Assembly: GCA_030529505.1 (NCBI GenBank)
Contig: JAUMWT010000011.1
Location: forward strand, 1 to 54,660
Direction of reading: 5' to 3'
Length of the DNA: 54,660 bases
Source of the DNA: Allobrachymonas sp.
Lineage (GTDB): Bacteria > Pseudomonadota > Gammaproteobacteria > Burkholderiales > Burkholderiaceae_C
Under the pieces are notes generated by a model. That model was not told where the DNA came from. It saw nothing but the letters and a program-made list of their open reading frames with translations, and ran no database searches. Position 1 is the first letter of the stretch. Each line of letters starts with the position of its first letter. Positions 27,447 through 38,000 of this stretch are shown piece after piece. The position numbers and the translations under genes are program-made.

Positions 27447-30400
27447 ATGAGTACCGTCATCAACACCCCAGCACCTTACCGCTTGGCACTTGATCTGGGC
27501 ACAACGTCTCTGGGCTGGGCCGTTTTGCGCCTGAATGCGCACAACGAGCCCACAGCCATCATCAAAGCAGGCGTGCGCATCTTCAGCGATGGCCGCAATC
27601 CCAAGGACGGCTCTTCGCTGGCCGTGACCCGCCGCGCCGCACGCGCCATGCGCCGCCGGCGCGATCGCCTGCTCAAGCGCAAGGCGCGCATGCTGGACAA
27701 GCTGATCGCGCACGGTTTCTTTCCTCAGGATGAGGCCGCGCGCAAAGCGCTCGAATCGCTCAATCCCTACCAGTTGCGCGCCAAGGGCTTGAATCAGGCT
27801 TTGACACCCGGCGAATTCGCCCGCGCGCTGTTCCACATCAACCAACGCCGGGGCTTCAAGAGCAACCGCAAGACCGACAAGAAAGACAACGACAGCGGTG
27901 CTCTCAAAACCGCCATCGGCCAGCTGCGCCAGCAACTGCAAAACGAAAACGCCCGCACGGTAGGCGAATGGTTGTGGCAGCGCCTGCAAGCTGGCCAGGG
28001 CACACGCGCCCGCTACCGCGAAACGCGCATCACCACCGAAGAGGGAAAGAGCAAGATCGACAAGAGCTACGACCTCTACGTTGATCGCCAGATGGTGGCG
28101 GACGAGTTCGATGCGCTATGGGCTGCGCAGGCGGGCTTCAATCCTGCCCTGTTTCATGAGCAGGCGCGCGCCGAGTTGCGCGACACCCTGTTGCACCAAC
28201 GCCCGTTGCGCCCAGTCAAGCCGGGGCGCTGCACCTTGCTGCCCGAGGAAGAGCGCGCCCCGCTGGCGCTACCCAGCACCCAACGCTTCCGCATCCTGCA
28301 AGAAGTGAATCACCTGCGCTTGCCTCAGTCCGGCATGCGCGAAGAACCGCTGACGCTCGCACAGCGCGATGCCATCGTGAACATGCTGGAAAGCAGCGGC
28401 AAGGTCACGTTCAAGGCCATGCGCAAAAAGCTCAAGCTGGGCGATACGGTGCAATTCAACCTGGAAGACACCAAGCGCAGCGAGCTAAAGGGCAACGCCA
28501 CCACGGCGGCGCTGTCGAAAAAAGAGCTGTTCGGCGCCGCATGGCAAGGCTTTGACGAAAGCTTGCAAGACGACATCGTGCTGCGCCTGGTCACTGAAGA
28601 GAGCGAAGCCGCCTTGGTGCAATGGCTGATGGAAAACACTGGCGTGGACGAAGCGCGCGCCACAGCCATTGCCAATGCTGGCCTGCCTGAAGGCTACGGC
28701 AGCCTCAGCCGCAAGGCACTGGCGTGCATCGTGCCCACGCTGCGGGCCGAGGTCATCACCTACGACAAGGCCGTGCAGGCCGCTGGCTTTGCCCACCACA
28801 GCGACCTGTGCTTTGGCTTTGAGCATGACGATGACGAGGTGACGCTAATTGGCGAGCGCATCATTGCATCCACGGGGGAAATCAAGCCGGTACTTGCCTT
28901 CAAGCAACTGCCTTACTACGGCCGTGCCCTGCAACGCCACGTGGCCTTTGGCAGCGGCAATCCCAAAGACCCGGAAGAAAAACGCTACGGCAAAATCGCC
29001 AACCCCACGGTACACATCGGCCTGAACCAGGTGCGCAAAGTCGCCAATGCGTTGGTTCGCCGCTATGGCCGACCAACTGAAATCGTGGTGGAGTTGGCGC
29101 GTGACTTGAAGCAAAGCCGCGAGCAAAAGCTGGAAACGCAACGCAAACAAGCCGACAACCAAAAGCGCAATGCACGCATCCGTGCAGAAATCGTGCCCAT
29201 GCTGGGCATCAGCGAAGATCGGGTAAAGCACGCCGACATCCAGAAATGGATCTTGTGGGAAGAACTGAGCTTTGACGCGGCGGACCGCCGCTGCCCCTAC
29301 AGCGGCGTACAGATCAGCGCGGCCATGCTGTTATCCGAGCAAGTGGAGATTGAGCACATCCTGCCCTTCTCGCAAACGCTGGATGACAGCCTGAACAACA
29401 AAACCGTTTCCATGCGGCAAGCCAACCGTGTCAAAGGCAACCGCACACCTTGGCAGGCGCGGCAGGACTTCGAGGCACAGGGGTGGTCGTACGAAGGCAT
29501 GCTGCAACGCGCCGAACGCATGCCCCGCGCCAAACGCTACCGCTTCGCGCCCGATGGTTACGAACGCTGGCTCAAAGAAGACCAGGATTTTCTGGCCCGC
29601 GCGCTGAACGACACGCGCTATCTCTCGCGCGTGGCCAAAACCTATTTGCAACTGCTGTGCCCGCAGGGCACACGGGTGATACCCGGGCAAATGACGGCTC
29701 TGCTGCGCGGCAAATTCGGCTTGAATGATGTGCTCGGCCTGAATGGCGAAAAAAACCGCAACGACCACCGCCACCATGCCGTGGATGCCTGCGTGATTGG
29801 CGTTACCGATCAAGGCCTGTTGCAACGCTTTGCGCAAGCCAGCGCCACAGCACGCCAACAAGGTCTGGAAAAACTCGTGGACGACATGCCCCTGCCCTGG
29901 GAAAGCTACCGTGCGCATGTAGAGCGCGCCGTACAAAACATCTGGGTCAGCCACAAACCCGATCATGGGCATGAGGGAGAAATGTTTGATGCGACGATCT
30001 ATAACGCATCCGGTCAAAGCCGGATGGCTGCGAAAGACAGGAAAGTTCTACCGTTCCATGCACGATCGGAACATGCACACTTGAGTCGTTATCGTGACAA
30101 AAACAACGCTCCCAAGCCCTACAAAGGCTTGCTGAGCAATAGCAACTACTGTATTGAAATCACACGCAACGAAAAGCGCGACTGGGAAGGAAAAGTTATT
30201 TCAACCTTTGATGCCTACAAGATTGAAAGAGAGCTGCTACGTGCCTATAGAAATAAGCATGGAAAAAATGCCAGCTCACTTCCCTTGCTTGATCTTATCG
30301 GCGATCACGAATCCTCCGACGGCAAACCTTTGGTCATGCGTTTATGCAAGGGAGACTGCATAGCCATTGGTCAAGGAAAAGAAAGAGAAGTGCTGCAAGT

Positions 30401-30647
30401 TCTGAAAATCAACAGTTCCGGCTCAGTCACCTTCATCAAACCCAACGAAACCAATATCAGCGCACGCTATCTGGCAAAACTTGCAGCGCAAAAAGACCAG
30501 AAGGCCGGCAAGTTCTTTGATGAGGCTGCATTGAACGACGTGTTTTTTCAAAAGGCTTTTTCCGCAGGGAGTTTGCTGGAGGCCAAAGCCCGCAGCGTCA
30601 CCATCTCGCCCATCGGCGAACTGCGCGACCCAGGCTTCAAGGGTTAA
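27447..30647 (+). CDS. cas9: CRISPR-associated endonuclease Cas9, type II-C
   Basis: RNA-guided DNA endonuclease of 1066 residues, about the size of NmeCas9 (1082) and typical for II-C. RuvC-I is LALDLGTTSLGW (Asp16); the Arg-rich bridge helix RRAARAMRRRRDRLLKRKAR is near residues 60-80; RuvC-II is IVVELARDL (Glu549); the HNH motif is VEIEHILPFSQTLDDS, with His637 and Asn660 aligned to His588 and Asn611 of NmeCas9; RuvC-III is DHRHHAVDAC (His777, Asp780). The last 200 or so residues are the wedge/PAM-interacting region. All catalytic positions are filled, with Glu636 where NmeCas9 has Asp587. The ATG at 27447 (MSTVINTPAPYRLAL) is chosen over an in-frame ATG at 27402. cas1 starts 12 bases after the stop. 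Confidence 0.97.
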   Translation: MSTVINTPAPYRLALDLGTTSLGWAVLRLNAHNEPTAIIKAGVRIFSDGRNPKDGSSLAVTRRAARAMRRRRDRLLKRKARMLDKLIAHGFFPQDEAARKALESLNPYQLRAKGLNQALTPGEFARALFHINQRRGFKSNRKTDKKDNDSGALKTAIGQLRQQLQNENARTVGEWLWQRLQAGQGTRARYRETRITTEEGKSKIDKSYDLYVDRQMVADEFDALWAAQAGFNPALFHEQARAELRDTLLHQRPLRPVKPGRCTLLPEEERAPLALPSTQRFRILQEVNHLRLPQSGMREEPLTLAQRDAIVNMLESSGKVTFKAMRKKLKLGDTVQFNLEDTKRSELKGNATTAALSKKELFGAAWQGFDESLQDDIVLRLVTEESEAALVQWLMENTGVDEARATAIANAGLPEGYGSLSRKALACIVPTLRAEVITYDKAVQAAGFAHHSDLCFGFEHDDDEVTLIGERIIASTGEIKPVLAFKQLPYYGRALQRHVAFGSGNPKDPEEKRYGKIANPTVHIGLNQVRKVANALVRRYGRPTEIVVELARDLKQSREQKLETQRKQADNQKRNARIRAEIVPMLGISEDRVKHADIQKWILWEELSFDAADRRCPYSGVQISAAMLLSEQVEIEHILPFSQTLDDSLNNKTVSMRQANRVKGNRTPWQARQDFEAQGWSYEGMLQRAERMPRAKRYRFAPDGYERWLKEDQDFLARALNDTRYLSRVAKTYLQLLCPQGTRVIPGQMTALLRGKFGLNDVLGLNGEKNRNDHRHHAVDACVIGVTDQGLLQRFAQASATARQQGLEKLVDDMPLPWESYRAHVERAVQNIWVSHKPDHGHEGEMFDATIYNASGQSRMAAKDRKVLPFHARSEHAHLSRYRDKNNAPKPYKGLLSNSNYCIEITRNEKRDWEGKVISTFDAYKIERELLRAYRNKHGKNASSLPLLDLIGDHESSDGKPLVMRLCKGDCIAIGQGKEREVLQVLKINSSGSVTFIKPNETNISARYLAKLAAQKDQKAGKFFDEAALNDVFFQKAFSAGSLLEAKARSVTISPIGELRDPGFKG

Positions 30648-30659
30648 ACAGGGCGCAGC

Positions 30660-31589
30660 ATGATCGGCCGCATTGTCGAAATCGCAGACGACCGTCGGCA
30701 TCTCTTCGTCAATCGCGGCTTCATGGTGGTGCGCGATACCGAAGGCGAGCGCAAGGAACTGGGCCAGGTGCCGCTGGACGACATCGCCGCCCTCATCGCC
30801 AATGCCCACGGCATCAGCTACACCAACAACCTGCTGGTGGCCCTGGCCGAGCGCGGCGCGCCCTTCGTGCTGTGCGCGGCCAATCACAATGCCGTGGGCA
30901 TGCTGCTGACGCTGGACGGCCACCACGTGCAGGCCAAGCGCATCGAGGCGCAAATCGCCGCCAGCCTGCCCACGCACAAACGGCTGTGGGCGGCCATCGT
31001 CAAATCCAAGCTGGAGCAGCAAGCCGCCGCGCTGGAAGCTGCAGGCGCGCCCACCGCGCCCTTGACTGCATTGGTGCGCAAGGTCAAAAGCGGTGATCCG
31101 GAAAACGTCGAAGGCCAAGGCGCGCGGCGCTACTGGGGCCTGCTGTTCGGCAAGGACTTCCGCCGCGACCAGAACGCCAGCGGCCTCAACGCCCTGCTCA
31201 ACTACGGCTACACCATCCTGCGCTCGGCCACCGCCCGCGCCGTGGTGGCTGCCGGCCTGCATCCCAGCATTGGCCTGCACCACAGCAACGACGGCAATGC
31301 CATGCGCTTGGTCGATGATTTGATGGAACCCTTTCGCCCCATCATCGATTTGAAGGTGTGGCAACTGCAACGCGCGGGCGAAAGCCACATCACGCCCGAT
31401 ACCAAACGTGCCCTTGTACGCACACTCTACGACGATATGCAAAGCAGCGCAGGTGCCACGCCCGTCATGGTTTGCATGCAAAAACTGGCTGTTTCGCTGG
31501 CGCAGGTCTACTTGGGGGAACGCGAGAAACTGGACCTGCCCCTGCCGGGCCTGCCTTTGGCACTGCTCAACGGCTTCGATAGCAATTAG
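30660..31589 (+). CDS. cas1: CRISPR-associated endonuclease Cas1 (type II)
   Basis: Cas1 integrase, 309 residues, forms the Cas1-Cas2 complex that inserts new spacers. Metal ligands by family pattern are Glu151 (ENVEGQGARRYW), His208 (PSIGLHHSN) and Glu223 next to Asp220 (LVDDLMEPFRP). The N-terminal beta domain begins GRIVEIADDRRHLFVNRGF. It is 12 bases downstream of cas9 and 19 bases upstream of cas2, so the three genes form one operon. No csn2 or cas4 is present, which defines subtype II-C. Confidence 0.97.
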   Translation: MIGRIVEIADDRRHLFVNRGFMVVRDTEGERKELGQVPLDDIAALIANAHGISYTNNLLVALAERGAPFVLCAANHNAVGMLLTLDGHHVQAKRIEAQIAASLPTHKRLWAAIVKSKLEQQAAALEAAGAPTAPLTALVRKVKSGDPENVEGQGARRYWGLLFGKDFRRDQNASGLNALLNYGYTILRSATARAVVAAGLHPSIGLHHSNDGNAMRLVDDLMEPFRPIIDLKVWQLQRAGESHITPDTKRALVRTLYDDMQSSAGATPVMVCMQKLAVSLAQVYLGEREKLDLPLPGLPLALLNGFDSN

Positions 31590-31608
31590 ACAGTGTTGGG
31601 CATACGCC

Positions 31609-31935
31609 ATGCTTTCGGGATACAGACTCATGTGGATGCTGGTGATGTTCGACCTGCCCGTTCTGGAAAAAGCCGAGCGCAAAGCCGCTACCGACTTTCG
31701 CAAAGCCCTGCTCGACATGGGGTTCGAGATGAGCCAACTCAGCGTCTACATGCGCTTTTGCACCAGCCAAACTCAGCTGGACACCTATGCCAAATACGTT
31801 GAGGCTGTGCTGCCACCCGGTGGCAAAGTGAACGTGATGCAGTTCACCGACAAGCAGTACGAACGCATCATCACTTTCCACGGCAAGGCCAAGCAACCCG
31901 CCCTGAAAACACCCGATCAGTTCGATCTTTTCTGA
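31609..31935 (+). CDS. cas2: CRISPR-associated protein Cas2
   Basis: Cas2, 108 residues from ATG 31609 (MLSGYRLMWMLVMFDLPV); a start seven codons later (31630) is possible and neither has a strong ribosome binding site. The ferredoxin-like fold begins with the strand LVMFDLPV, with Asp15 at the conserved position, and continues with YMRFC and GKVNVMQFTDKQYERI. It acts as the structural partner of Cas1 in spacer integration. It is the last gene of cas9-cas1-cas2 and is followed after 70 bases by the first repeat. Confidence 0.95.
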   Translation: MLSGYRLMWMLVMFDLPVLEKAERKAATDFRKALLDMGFEMSQLSVYMRFCTSQTQLDTYAKYVEAVLPPGGKVNVMQFTDKQYERIITFHGKAKQPALKTPDQFDLF

Positions 31936-31965
31936 GAAAAATCATGCTTTTTCTTGAGCCCAGAA

Positions 31966-31994
31966 ACGGAAAACCCCTTGAAAATCAAGGGGTT
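31966..31994 (-). terminator. Intrinsic terminator at the cas2 end of the CRISPR array
   Basis: AACCCCTTGA pairs perfectly with TCAAGGGGTT (10 bp, 3-base loop, 31972-31994). On the minus strand the stem is followed by TTTTCC, on the plus strand by GCCGCG, so it suits transcripts coming leftward out of the array rather than the cas operon. Confidence 0.65.
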
Positions 31995-32005
31995 GCCGCG
32001 ATCGG

Positions 32006-35000
32006 ATTTTAGATCACTGGGAAATGAGCTCTAGCCGGAACTGGCGTTCAACTTCCCCGCCTCATCGAGCGATTTTAGATCACTGGGAAATGAGCTCTAG
32101 CCGGAACGCTCCACATCTTGCGGTGCCTCGCCCATATATTTTAGATCACTGGGAAATGAGCTCTAGCCGGAACCAGCACGTCCAACCCCTTCGGCAAGAA
32201 CGTATTTTAGATCACTGGGAAATGAGCTCTAGCCGGAACGCCGTGATTGCTCTGATGATAATAAATGTGATTTTAGATCACTGGGAAATGAGCTCTAGCC
32301 GGAACCCGTCTGCGGCCATCGTTTCAATCAGGGCCATTTTAGATCACTGGGAAATGAGCTCTAGCCGGAACCGCCAGCGCAGCTTTAACCAGCGCCGCGC
32401 CATTTTAGATCACTGGGAAATGAGCTCTAGCCGGAACCGCGGCATACCTGCGCCGCATCCGTTCCCCATTTTAGATCACTGGGAAATGAGCTCTAGCCGG
32501 AACATCGGGGGCTGAATGACCTGCGCCCCTCGCATTTTAGATCACTGGGAAATGAGCTCTAGCCGGAACTCGGCGTCCAGCCCTTTGACCACGCTGCCCA
32601 TTTTAGATCACTGGGAAATGAGCTCTAGCCGGAACCGCGGGCTGCATCCAGATGCGGGCCGGTGTATTTTAGATCACTGGGAAATGAGCTCTAGCCGGAA
32701 CACGAAGCCCCGCTGGTTGATGCTTCTTTTGATTTTAGATCACTGGGAAATGAGCTCTAGCCGGAACCGGATGGCCTCTTTCTGCGCCGTGATCGCGATT
32801 TTAGATCACTGGGAAATGAGCTCTAGCCGGAACCGATGTTGTGTGCGCTTGTCCATATTTAGCATTTTAGATCACTGGGAAATGAGCTCTAGCCGGAACG
32901 GCTGCGTGCCCAGGTCGATCAGCTTGAAATTTTAGATCACTGGGAAATGAGCTCTAGCCGGAACCTACGTCGTCGGTTACGAGCGGCAGAAGCGATTTTA
33001 GATCACTGGGAAATGAGCTCTAGCCGGAACCGAGAGTTGCTTTCATAACAGTTCCTTTCTATTTTAGATCACTGGGAAATGAGCTCTAGCCGGAACCTTA
33101 ACGCCACGCGCTCCATCTTTGGATTAATTTTAGATCACTGGGAAATGAGCTCTAGCCGGAACCGAGATTGGGGTCTTGAAATGTGGTCTGGAATTTTAGA
33201 TCACTGGGAAATGAGCTCTAGCCGGAACTCTGCATGATTATACCTGTTCAGGTAATTTATTTTAGATCACTGGGAAATGAGCTCTAGCCGGAACTCGCGT
33301 TTTTGAGCATGCGACCGTGGCTATATTTTAGATCACTGGGAAATGAGCTCTAGCCGGAACTTCTGGTGTTGGCTTGTTTCTGGCTGATTCATTTTAGATC
33401 ACTGGGAAATGAGCTCTAGCCGGAACGCCGCATCGAAGGCATCGGCCATGCCGCGCATTTTAGATCACTGGGAAATGAGCTCTAGCCGGAACGATCCCCG
33501 TCGGGTTGGCTGCCCGCACGAAATTTTAGATCACTGGGAAATGAGCTCTAGCCGGAACTTATTCGAATACCATTCGTCCATTTTTTTCATTTTAGATCAC
33601 TGGGAAATGAGCTCTAGCCGGAACCCCCTTGCTCGCTTCCAGCTCCCCGGCCAAATTTTAGATCACTGGGAAATGAGCTCTAGCCGGAACACGTTGCGGC
33701 GCTTGTTGTGGTCAATCACGATTTTAGATCACTGGGAAATGAGCTCTAGCCGGAACGGTTCAGGCGCACGCCTGCGGCCATGTTGGATTTTAGATCACTG
33801 GGAAATGAGCTCTAGCCGGAACGGCAGGGTTTAGGCATTCTGTTTGGTGCAGATTTTAGATCACTGGGAAATGAGCTCTAGCCGGAACTGATGTTTTGTT
33901 TATCGACTTAAAGGAGTCATTTTAGATCACTGGGAAATGAGCTCTAGCCGGAACCAGCCTTGCTGCTGGGCGTAGGTTTGTCGTATTTTAGATCACTGGG
34001 AAATGAGCTCTAGCCGGAACCGAGCTTCACGGCAATCGCTCCGGCCATGATATTTTAGATCACTGGGAAATGAGCTCTAGCCGGAACTAAACCGGCGGCC
34101 CTTTATAGGCAGCCGGAATTTTAGATCACTGGGAAATGAGCTCTAGCCGGAACCAGGCGATGGATGACCTGAGCGTCAACAGCATTTTAGATCACTGGGA
34201 AATGAGCTCTAGCCGGAACAGGGTTGTGAGGCAGGTTCACCCGGTAAATATTTTAGATCACTGGGAAATGAGCTCTAGCCGGAACTTGCGCCTGCAACAC
34301 GGCCACTGCGGCCTGATTTTAGATCACTGGGAAATGAGCTCTAGCCGGAACCCCCAGAGCAAGCAAGGTATCTGCATCGCGATTTTAGATCACTGGGAAA
34401 TGAGCTCTAGCCGGAACCTTGGGCCATGAAAGCCGTTGGCCCGTTAGATTTTAGATCACTGGGAAATGAGCTCTAGCCGGAACGCGTGGCAGTTCGGCCA
34501 ACGCCTGGGCGCAATTTTAGATCACTGGGAAATGAGCTCTAGCCGGAACTGAGGTCTGCGGCGCATTGTGGGGCGCAAAATTTTAGATCACTGGGAAATG
34601 AGCTCTAGCCGGAACAGCGTCAAGATGTTCCATTGCCTATGAATGATTTTAGATCACTGGGAAATGAGCTCTAGCCGGAACCTTGGGCCATGAAAGCCGT
34701 TGGCCCGTTAGATTTTAGATCACTGGGAAATGAGCTCTAGCCGGAACCCTCAAACGCGGCAAACGCCGCGCGCACCTATTTTAGATCACTGGGAAATGAG
34801 CTCTAGCCGGAACTATCGACCAAAGGAGTCCATATGTCCACCGATTTTAGATCACTGGGAAATGAGCTCTAGCCGGAACAAAATGGCGCAGGGATACCAA
34901 TTTGGCACAATTTTAGATCACTGGGAAATGAGCTCTAGCCGGAACTAGCCATTTTGCAAAAACTTCCTTCGCGCCATTTTAGATCACTGGGAAATGAGCT

Positions 35001-38000
35001 CTAGCCGGAACCCTCGTCGTAATCATCGGCGGTCTGCTTGTATTTTAGATCACTGGGAAATGAGCTCTAGCCGGAACACGGCCTGCCCGCGGGGTGACGC
35101 AGGCCCGATTTTAGATCACTGGGAAATGAGCTCTAGCCGGAACGGATACCCCTTTGCCATTGGCGAGGCCGTGATTTTAGATCACTGGGAAATGAGCTCT
35201 AGCCGGAACAGGGCGCTTGGACATGTGCAGGGTGAAGAAATTTTAGATCACTGGGAAATGAGCTCTAGCCGGAACGCAAAGCGCCCCATATAAGGAACCT
35301 GAGCCATTTTAGATCACTGGGAAATGAGCTCTAGCCGGAACCGTAGCGACTCCAATTGTCTCGGAACCAATATTTTAGATCACTGGGAAATGAGCTCTAG
35401 CCGGAACAACGGAGAAAGCCATGACTGATAAGCACCTATTTTAGATCACTGGGAAATGAGCTCTAGCCGGAACAGGTGAAGGTGCATACTTGACCCGCCT
35501 AGATTTTAGATCACTGGGAAATGAGCTCTAGCCGGAACCTGCGGCCTGCCTGGCCTACCTGGGGGCTGATTTTAGATCACTGGGAAATGAGCTCTAGCCG
35601 GAACGTAGATTTGCGCTATGACTTACATCCCAGAATTTTAGATCACTGGGAAATGAGCTCTAGCCGGAACCCCAGTTGGCGGGTGGTGAACCCGGCGGGG
35701 ATTTTAGATCACTGGGAAATGAGCTCTAGCCGGAACCATGTCATTAATATTGCCAGTAAAGGTTTTATTTTAGATCACTGGGAAATGAGCTCTAGCCGGA
35801 ACATGTATTTTCAACGCTAGGACAAAGCTTTAATTTTAGATCACTGGGAAATGAGCTCTAGCCGGAACGGGGTTGACGCGCACGGGCACACCGGCCAAAT
35901 TTTAGATCACTGGGAAATGAGCTCTAGCCGGAACGATCGCTTGTAGGCTGTGTGCAGCGCAGGGATTTTAGATCACTGGGAAATGAGCTCTAGCCGGAAC
36001 GACACGCGCGAGGATGCAGCGGGGCGGGTGATTTTAGATCACTGGGAAATGAGCTCTAGCCGGAACCTCAACGGGATCACCAGCCAGGCGGCCTTCATTT
36101 TAGATCACTGGGAAATGAGCTCTAGCCGGAACCGGTTAGAGCAAACCAAGGAACTGATAGCCATTTTAGATCACTGGGAAATGAGCTCTAGCCGGAACCA
36201 ATCGCTGCACGGGCTTGTTCCACATACTATTTTAGATCACTGGGAAATGAGCTCTAGCCGGAACCGTGGTCGGGTCGTACACGTCCAGCGACACATTTTA
36301 GATCACTGGGAAATGAGCTCTAGCCGGAACTACTGGGGCGGTTCTCTTGTCGAGGGCTTGGATTTTAGATCACTGGGAAATGAGCTCTAGCCGGAACGCG
36401 GCCCGAGTGGGAGGCCCGTAAGGGCCTATTTTAGATCACTGGGAAATGAGCTCTAGCCGGAACGATGAAGTGGATCGGATGGAAGAAAACCTCATTTTAG
36501 ATCACTGGGAAATGAGCTCTAGCCGGAACCCGAGGCGTTGAACATATATTCGCCTGTGGATTTTAGATCACTGGGAAATGAGCTCTAGCCGGAACAGCCT
36601 TTTGTCGATAAACAGCGCCACGGACATTTTAGATCACTGGGAAATGAGCTCTAGCCGGAACGGGGTTGCTACTGGGGTGGTATTTCGTAGCATTTTAGAT
36701 CACTGGGAAATGAGCTCTAGCCGGAACACATCATCAAGGCATCCTTTGCCGCATCATATTTTAGATCACTGGGAAATGAGCTCTAGCCGGAACAGCACGA
36801 GAACCCATATCCGCCGCTGAAATATTTTAGATCACTGGGAAATGAGCTCTAGCCGGAACGAGCTTGCCATGTCTATTGCTGGTATTACTATTTTAGATCA
36901 CTGGGAAATGAGCTCTAGCCGGAACGTGGATGAGGTTGGATTTGAACCAACGTATATTTTAGATCACTGGGAAATGAGCTCTAGCCGGAACTGCGGCTGC
37001 TGGGAATCAGTTGCACGTAGAATTTTAGATCACTGGGAAATGAGCTCTAGCCGGAACGTGCACAACCATGACACGAGCGACGGCGATATTTTAGATCACT
37101 GGGAAATGAGCTCTAGCCGGAACTGCTCATCACCCAGCATCCGCAGTTGATTGATTTTAGATCACTGGGAAATGAGCTCTAGCCGGAACAGAAAATGCGA
37201 AGAAAATAAATGCTCTGCAATTTTAGATCACTGGGAAATGAGCTCTAGCCGGAACTGCGCATTCATGTACGAACGCAAAACCGCAATTTTAGATCACTGG
37301 GAAATGAGCTCTAGCCGGAACTTGGGCATTTTCGTGCTCAAAAACATTATAATTTTAGATCACTGGGAAATGAGCTCTAGCCGGAACCCTCTTGCACTGC
37401 GGTTATAGGTTCTTTCGATTTTAGATCACTGGGAAATGAGCTCTAGCCGGAACAGTTCAAGGATGCCAGCGTCATTGATGAGCATTTTAGATCACTGGGA
37501 AATGAGCTCTAGCCGGAACCCCCGCCTGCCCACTGCACTGCGCGGCTTTATTTTAGATCACTGGGAAATGAGCTCTAGCCGGAACTATCGACCAAAGGAG
37601 TCCATATGTCCACAGATTTTAAATCACTGGGAAATGAGCTCTAGCCGGAACACCGTCAAGATGTTCCATTGCCTATGAATGATTTTAGATCACTGGGAAA
37701 TGAGCTCTAGCCGGAACACGGCCTGCCCGCGGGGTGGTGCAGGCCCGATTTTAGATCACTGGGAAATGAGCTCTAGCCGGAACTGCTTGCAGTTTTGAAA
37801 TGCAAGCAGAGCGATTTTAGATCACTGGGAAATGAGCTCTAGCCGGAACGTATGAGCCAAGGTTGGCCTTTGCATCGCGATTTTAGATCACTGGGAAATG
37901 AGCTCTAGCCGGAACCGCTGGGGCATGCCATCGTTGATGCCCAGGATTTTAGATCACTGGGAAATGAGCTCTAGCCGGAACCGCTGCTTGTCTGATGTGC

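Noticed and set aside
36926-36955. A tRNA gene inside the CRISPR array
   Set aside because: Only the T-arm and part of the acceptor strand are present, and it is exactly a 30-base spacer between two repeats.
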